In this document: positions 60,409 through 64,000 of the stretch, piece by piece
Numbering within the stretch: position 1 is the stretch's first letter
How the letters are laid out: each line of letters starts with the position of its first letter
DNA from: Burkholderia sp. MS389
GTDB taxonomy: Bacteria > Pseudomonadota > Gammaproteobacteria > Burkholderiales > Burkholderiaceae
Assembly (NCBI RefSeq): GCF_016899425.1
Contig: NZ_CP045995.1
Span: forward strand, 1,178,001 to 1,242,000
Direction: 5' to 3'
DNA: 64,000 bases
Notes under the pieces: generated by a model
What the model saw: the letters and a program-made list of their open reading frames with translations, nothing else
Told to the model about the DNA's origin: nothing
The model's database searches: none
Translations under genes and position numbers: made by a program

Positions 60409-61140
60409 TCACTTCGCGATCAACACCCCCGACGTCGGGCACGTACCCTGCGTATTGCCGTCCGTCACGAGCGACGCGGCGCTCGGAAACTGCGCGGTCG
60501 CATTCGTCTTCACCGCGATCCATGCTTCGGTGAAGTAGCTCACGCCGTTCGTCTTCGTGCATTTCAGCGACACCGCGCTGCGCGTGTTGCTGCCGAACGC
60601 GCCCTCGAACGCCGACAGCAACTGGTTACGCGTGACCGTCTTGCCCGCGTTCGCCTGCAGGAATGCGTTGAACGACGTGTTGCCCAACCGGCTGATCATG
60701 CCCGACGCCTGGTTCCAGTACGCATCGGGCGTCGCCGAATTCGAACAGGTGCCGTGCTTGAACCACTCGTGCTTGTCGAGACACGATGCGACGCCAGGCA
60801 TGTATGTCGACAGCGTATTGCGCGTTGCGCTGCTGATCGGGTACGCGTCCATGCTGCACCACTGGTGCGCGTTGTCGAGGTCGATGTCGTTCTGCGGCAC
60901 GCCGCAGTAGAACGGCTGGTTCCCGTCGTAGCGGTTCGGCCACAGCCCGTGCAGCGACAGGCTCGTCGCCGCATACGAGCCGGCGAGGTTCGTGCATTCC
61001 GGTGTGTCGTGCGACGCGCAGAAGCCGGGCTCCCACGACGCGGCAAGCAACAGGTAGTCGTAGCTGGTCTGCGCGGCGGCGTGCAGTGAAACGGAAGCGA
61101 CGGCGAGTGCGGCAGCGGCGCGGGCGAGCGTCTCGAGCAT
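60409..61140 (-). CDS. Secreted ribonuclease T2
   Basis: 243 aa from MLETLARAAAALAVASVSLH (ATG 61140; GAGGAA about 7 nt upstream). Signal peptide ends near HAAAQ. Both catalytic blocks are intact: CAS-I SLHGLWPN (His64) and CAS-II KHEWFKHGTC (His124, Glu125, His129). Eight or more Cys fit a disulfide-rich periplasmic enzyme. Cleaves single-stranded RNA to 3'-phosphates through 2',3'-cyclic intermediates; probably nutrient scavenging from RNA. Confidence 0.92.
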   Translation of the reverse strand: MLETLARAAAALAVASVSLHAAAQTSYDYLLLAASWEPGFCASHDTPECTNLAGSYAATSLSLHGLWPNRYDGNQPFYCGVPQNDIDLDNAHQWCSMDAYPISSATRNTLSTYMPGVASCLDKHEWFKHGTCSNSATPDAYWNQASGMISRLGNTSFNAFLQANAGKTVTRNQLLSAFEGAFGSNTRSAVSLKCTKTNGVSYFTEAWIAVKTNATAQFPSAASLVTDGNTQGTCPTSGVLIAK

Positions 61141-61267
61141 GGCGTGTTTCCTCGGAAAAGGCTTGCGGTCGCGGGATGCGCCGCAAGATTGTCGAATGTC
61201 TGCCCGCGATTGTTGCTGCCGCAACATGGCACGAATGTGAAGGTGCACGAAAGAATGCGCGGTTCGC

Positions 61268-61858
61268 TCAGGTGCCGAGCTGCGTGCACGCGCGCGCCGA
61301 CGCTTCGGGGCCCTCGAGCGAGAGAATCTGCCACACGCCGACGCTGACGCGCCGGCGCGCCGCCATCGACGGATCGGCCAGCAACGCCTCGACACGCGGC
61401 GCGGCGTCGGGCGCCTTCTGCTTCAGCGCCGCGTGGTGCCGCGCCCGCGCCGCCGGCTCCGGTTCGTACACGTCGCACAGACGCACCATGCCGGCGAGGC
61501 CGGCCAGCGTATCGTCCTTGTCGATCGCGGCCGGCTCGACGGGCGCGAGCCCGTCGCGCTCCGCCGGCGGCAGCTTGTTGCGCGCGCCTTCGTCGATCGC
61601 CGTGGCGGAAGCCGGCGGCAGGCCGCCGATCGCCGCGACGATCCGGCTGCCCGCGGCGATCATGTCGCCCTGGCACGCGATCTTTTCGGCGGCCGCGACG
61701 TTCGAGCAGAACGACACCGACATCCGGTACACGTCGTTGCTCATGCGCGGCACTTCGTCCGTGTCTGCCTGCGCGAGGCCGGCACTCGCCAGCGACAGCC
61801 CTAGCACCAGCGTCAGCGCGGCGGGAGTCTGGATGCGCAACGCTCTCGTCTCGTTCAT
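61268..61858 (-). CDS. Hypothetical exported protein
   Basis: 196 aa from MNETRALRIQTPAALTLVLG (ATG 61858). Signal peptide LTLVLGLSLASAGLAQA. The mature part is helical and Ala-rich, with a few Cys (SFCSNVAAAEKIACQGD, VRLCDVYEPE, ARACTQLGT). No recognised family. Single gene between RNase T2 (128-bp gap) and the HdeD-like gene, all on the minus strand. Confidence 0.65.
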   Translation of the reverse strand: MNETRALRIQTPAALTLVLGLSLASAGLAQADTDEVPRMSNDVYRMSVSFCSNVAAAEKIACQGDMIAAGSRIVAAIGGLPPASATAIDEGARNKLPPAERDGLAPVEPAAIDKDDTLAGLAGMVRLCDVYEPEPAARARHHAALKQKAPDAAPRVEALLADPSMAARRRVSVGVWQILSLEGPEASARACTQLGT

Positions 61859-61951
61859 CGTTGTCGTCCGTGGGTTTTTATCGCGGGCAATCTCGCCGGG
61901 CCGCACGGTGGCGCCCCTTGTGATGCCGGGCCCTCATCCGGCGCCACGCGT

Positions 61952-63355
61952 TCACTTCATCGACGCCGCCTCCGATCCGCCGGGCGACAGCGCCGCACTG
62001 TCCTGCTCGCGCCACGCGCGGCGCGACGCCATGATCGCGCTCACCGCCGAGCGCGCGACCTTCCACCACGCGAACGGACGCGGATCGGCGAGCATGCTGA
62101 GCGCGCGCGCATAGTCGAGCGTGAGCCCCGGCGTCCACGCCATCGTCACCGCGCGCTTGCGGATCTGGGCGGCCACCCACAGCTCGGGCGTGAGCAGCAG
62201 CCGCACGAACGCGCCCCACCCGGCCCGCGCGCCCTTCAGCCGCCACACGGCGCCGTCGAGCGCGGCCTCGAGCGCATTCGACACGGTGCTCGAGCAGTTG
62301 CGGTGCGTGAGGTTGTACGTTGTGTTCTGCCGGTACGACGACCAGAACGCATCGAGCTTGGCCGGATCGTAGTTGCGGATACGCACGCGCACGGTCGACG
62401 GGCACCACGCTTTCGACTCGGTCGCGTAGTCGGGCTGGAACAGGCCGGGCACGTCGTTCTCGCGCGTTGCGCGCAGGATGCGCGTGAATTCGTCCGGAGA
62501 GCGATCGATTTCGACGCCCGGATACAGGCTGATGTAGATGCCCTCCGGCGATTCCAGCGCCGCATGCCCGGTCGAGATCACGCCGTTGACGTCCACCGCC
62601 GCGATATAGCGGTCGATCAGCGGATAGCGCTGCGCCTCGGCCTTCGACGTGCCGGTCGGTGTCCATACGTGCACGGTGAGCGCCCGCTCGCCGTCGGCCG
62701 GCGGGCCGTCCCATTCGGATTGCGCGAACTGCGGCAGGCCCTGCGCATCGTCGAGATCCGGCGCGAGCGCCGGCGCGGGCGACGTCGCGAACGCCGGGTT
62801 GCGCGTCAGCCGCCGCACGCGTGCGGCGAGGCTCAGCAGGTGCATGCCGCCGAACATCAGCAGCAGGCCCAGGCAGTACGGCACGGTGCCCGCGTAGTGC
62901 GTCGGGTACGGCTGGAAGAAGAAGATCGCCAGGAGTATCTCGACGACGCCCCACGAAAACGCGACGTGCCAGCGGCGATAGCGCACCATCCATGCGGATG
63001 TGCACTGCAGCAGCCCGTCGACGAGAAACAGCGTGCCGAAGATCATCGACAGCAGGAAGTGGCCGTGATGATGGCCGGCAAACACGAGCCCCGCGGCCAC
63101 CACGACCGCGATGCCCTTCACGTAGCGCAGGATGCGCTGCCCGCCGACCCCGCTGCCGGCCACCGCGAGCGTCGCGAGCCCTTCGATCAGGAACAGCCAC
63201 GCGAACAGCTCGATCGGGAAATGCAGCGCGCCGTCGAGCGCGTCGACGAAAATGCCGACGCCCGCGACGACCCACAGCCAGCCGAGCACGGTCAGCCCGC
63301 GCCAGCGGGTCCGCAGATATTCGATGCCCAGCAGCAGCAACACCAGTCGTACCAT
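61952..63355 (-). CDS. HdeD-like (DUF308) membrane domain fused to a DUF4105-like Cys/His peptidase-type domain
   Basis: 467 aa from MVRLVLLLLGIEYLRTR (ATG 63355: GAGG 5-6 nt upstream favours it over 63382). Residues about 1-180 form six membrane segments of the HdeD/DUF308 type (GLTVLGWLWVVAGVGIFVDA, SWGVVEILLAIFFFQPYP). After a linker, about 220-420 is a soluble domain: TVHVWTPTGTSK, GHAALESPEGIYISLYPGVE, CPSTVRVRIRNYDPAKLDAF and YNLTHRNCSSTVSNALEAAL. The His near GHAALE and Cys in HRNCSS fit a papain-like DUF4105 pattern. HdeD is an acid-resistance membrane protein; the fusion suggests an envelope-associated protease or amidase. Function unknown. Confidence 0.72.
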   Translation of the reverse strand: MVRLVLLLLGIEYLRTRWRGLTVLGWLWVVAGVGIFVDALDGALHFPIELFAWLFLIEGLATLAVAGSGVGGQRILRYVKGIAVVVAAGLVFAGHHHGHFLLSMIFGTLFLVDGLLQCTSAWMVRYRRWHVAFSWGVVEILLAIFFFQPYPTHYAGTVPYCLGLLLMFGGMHLLSLAARVRRLTRNPAFATSPAPALAPDLDDAQGLPQFAQSEWDGPPADGERALTVHVWTPTGTSKAEAQRYPLIDRYIAAVDVNGVISTGHAALESPEGIYISLYPGVEIDRSPDEFTRILRATRENDVPGLFQPDYATESKAWCPSTVRVRIRNYDPAKLDAFWSSYRQNTTYNLTHRNCSSTVSNALEAALDGAVWRLKGARAGWGAFVRLLLTPELWVAAQIRKRAVTMAWTPGLTLDYARALSMLADPRPFAWWKVARSAVSAIMASRRAWREQDSAALSPGGSEAASMK

Positions 63356-63693
63356 CGCGCCCTCGTATCTTTTTCGGGACACGCGCGGCCTCGCGCGCCC
63401 TGTCGTGTCGACCGCGCATCGGGCGACGCGCCGGCCGGAAGACGGTCATCGTTGCCGGCGCATCATGTCGTCGACATGATCGATGGCGGCCGGCACGCGC
63501 CGCTCTGGCCGAATAATAAGATATGGCGGGATAGGTTGAAAGCGCCGCGGAAACGTTGTCGATGGCGCGGATGCGCACGGCGGCCCGCTGCCACAGCGGA
63601 TTTCCGGTTCGACAACGTGCGGCGGATACGCGAGAATCCGGCTTCCGAGGGCGAAAGCCACCCAACCGAACCGCCCAGACGGGACAACAAGAA

Positions 63694-64000
63694 ATGAGCC
63701 TATCCATCACGCGCCGGCGCCTGCTGGCCGCCGGCGTCGCCGCGAGCAGCGTTGCGCTGTCGGGGTGTTTCACGCCGAAGCTGTACAAGAACGACGCGTA
63801 CAGCGAACACGTATCCGCGTTCATGATGACCGAAGACGGCAAGAAACTGGTCGTCCTCGGCACGCGCTACCATTACATCTTCGATCTGCCGGCCCGCTTG
63901 CGGCCCGTCCTGCTGTCCGGCTACCGGAAATCAGTACGCACGACGTTCGCGGACTTTCATGCGAGCGGCGGCAGCGTCACCGGGCATTACCGGATCGTGC
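63694..64000 (+). CDS. Lipoprotein, N-terminal part (runs off right edge)
   Basis: At least 102 residues from ATG 63694: MSLSITRRRLLAAGVAASSV followed by ALSGC. The Arg-rich n-region and lipobox ALSG/C mark a lipoprotein signal peptide, perhaps Tat-compatible (RRRLLAAG). The visible mature part (SEHVSAFMMTEDGKKLVVLG, TRYHYIFDLPARLRPVLLSG) has no domain I recognise. The stop lies outside the window. Confidence 0.7.
   Translation, partial: MSLSITRRRLLAAGVAASSVALSGCFTPKLYKNDAYSEHVSAFMMTEDGKKLVVLGTRYHYIFDLPARLRPVLLSGYRKSVRTTFADFHASGGSVTGHYRIV

Noticed and set aside
1-64000. tRNA or rRNA genes
   Set aside because: No cloverleaf-forming sequence with conserved T-arm or rRNA-like segment was noticed on either strand; a covariance-model scan would be needed to exclude small RNAs.

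Overview
The window is high-GC betaproteobacterial DNA. Gene families and order (RstA/RstB-like pair, type Vd patatin, autotransporter-associated repeats, IS3 element, dense LysR/TetR regulators) suggest Burkholderia, probably the B. cepacia complex. This is an inference from gene content; no rRNA or other phylogenetic marker is present.

Layout. (1) 1-12.6 kb looks like core chromosome: the N-terminal part of a giant autotransporter adhesin (minus strand, running off the left edge), a DUF218 protein, a divergent MreB paralogue, a patatin-like outer-membrane phospholipase and an RstA/RstB-like two-component system. (2) A glutaminase gene (glsA) starts at 12592 but is cut at codon 98. Its remainder, starting with the very next codon, resumes at 55651. 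The 42,766 bp in between (12885-55650) are therefore an insertion. (3) Right of 55.65 kb the core resumes: hypothetical exported protein, isochorismatase-fold protein, TetR plus FAD monooxygenase with twin operators, RNase T2, an HdeD-like fusion protein and the start of a lipoprotein gene.

The insertion has four parts. (a) A left flank with an imperfect terminal repeat, a broken CHC2/primase-like gene and an IS3-family element. (b) A six-gene minus-strand operon (21812 to 14616): beta-propeller protein, MFS exporter, FMN reductase, GTP cyclohydrolase II, second beta-propeller protein, formylglycine-generating-enzyme-like protein. The last three match ToxB-ToxC-ToxD of toxoflavin biosynthesis in the same order, but no ToxA methyltransferase or ToxE deaminase is present, so this may be an undescribed azapteridine-type pathway. 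One propeller gene carries a 1-nt frameshift. (c) 22.6-47 kb: a few mobile-element-type small genes, then a long accessory run of redox, detoxification, transport and regulatory genes (TetR/MBL hydrolase, CidA/LrgB, AhpD-like, nitroreductase, SDRs, catalase, flavoprotein disulfide reductase, a three-gene two-component cluster, LysR regulators). (d) 47.4-54.3 kb: a defence-like cassette with a 1,456-aa P-loop NTPase ending in a PD-(D/E)XK-like nuclease motif, an FRG-domain protein and a PIN-like gene with a frameshift. Next to the right boundary lies a complete but divergent glutaminase gene in inverted orientation, which could replace the function of the split host gene.

No rRNA, tRNA or CRISPR array was recognised.
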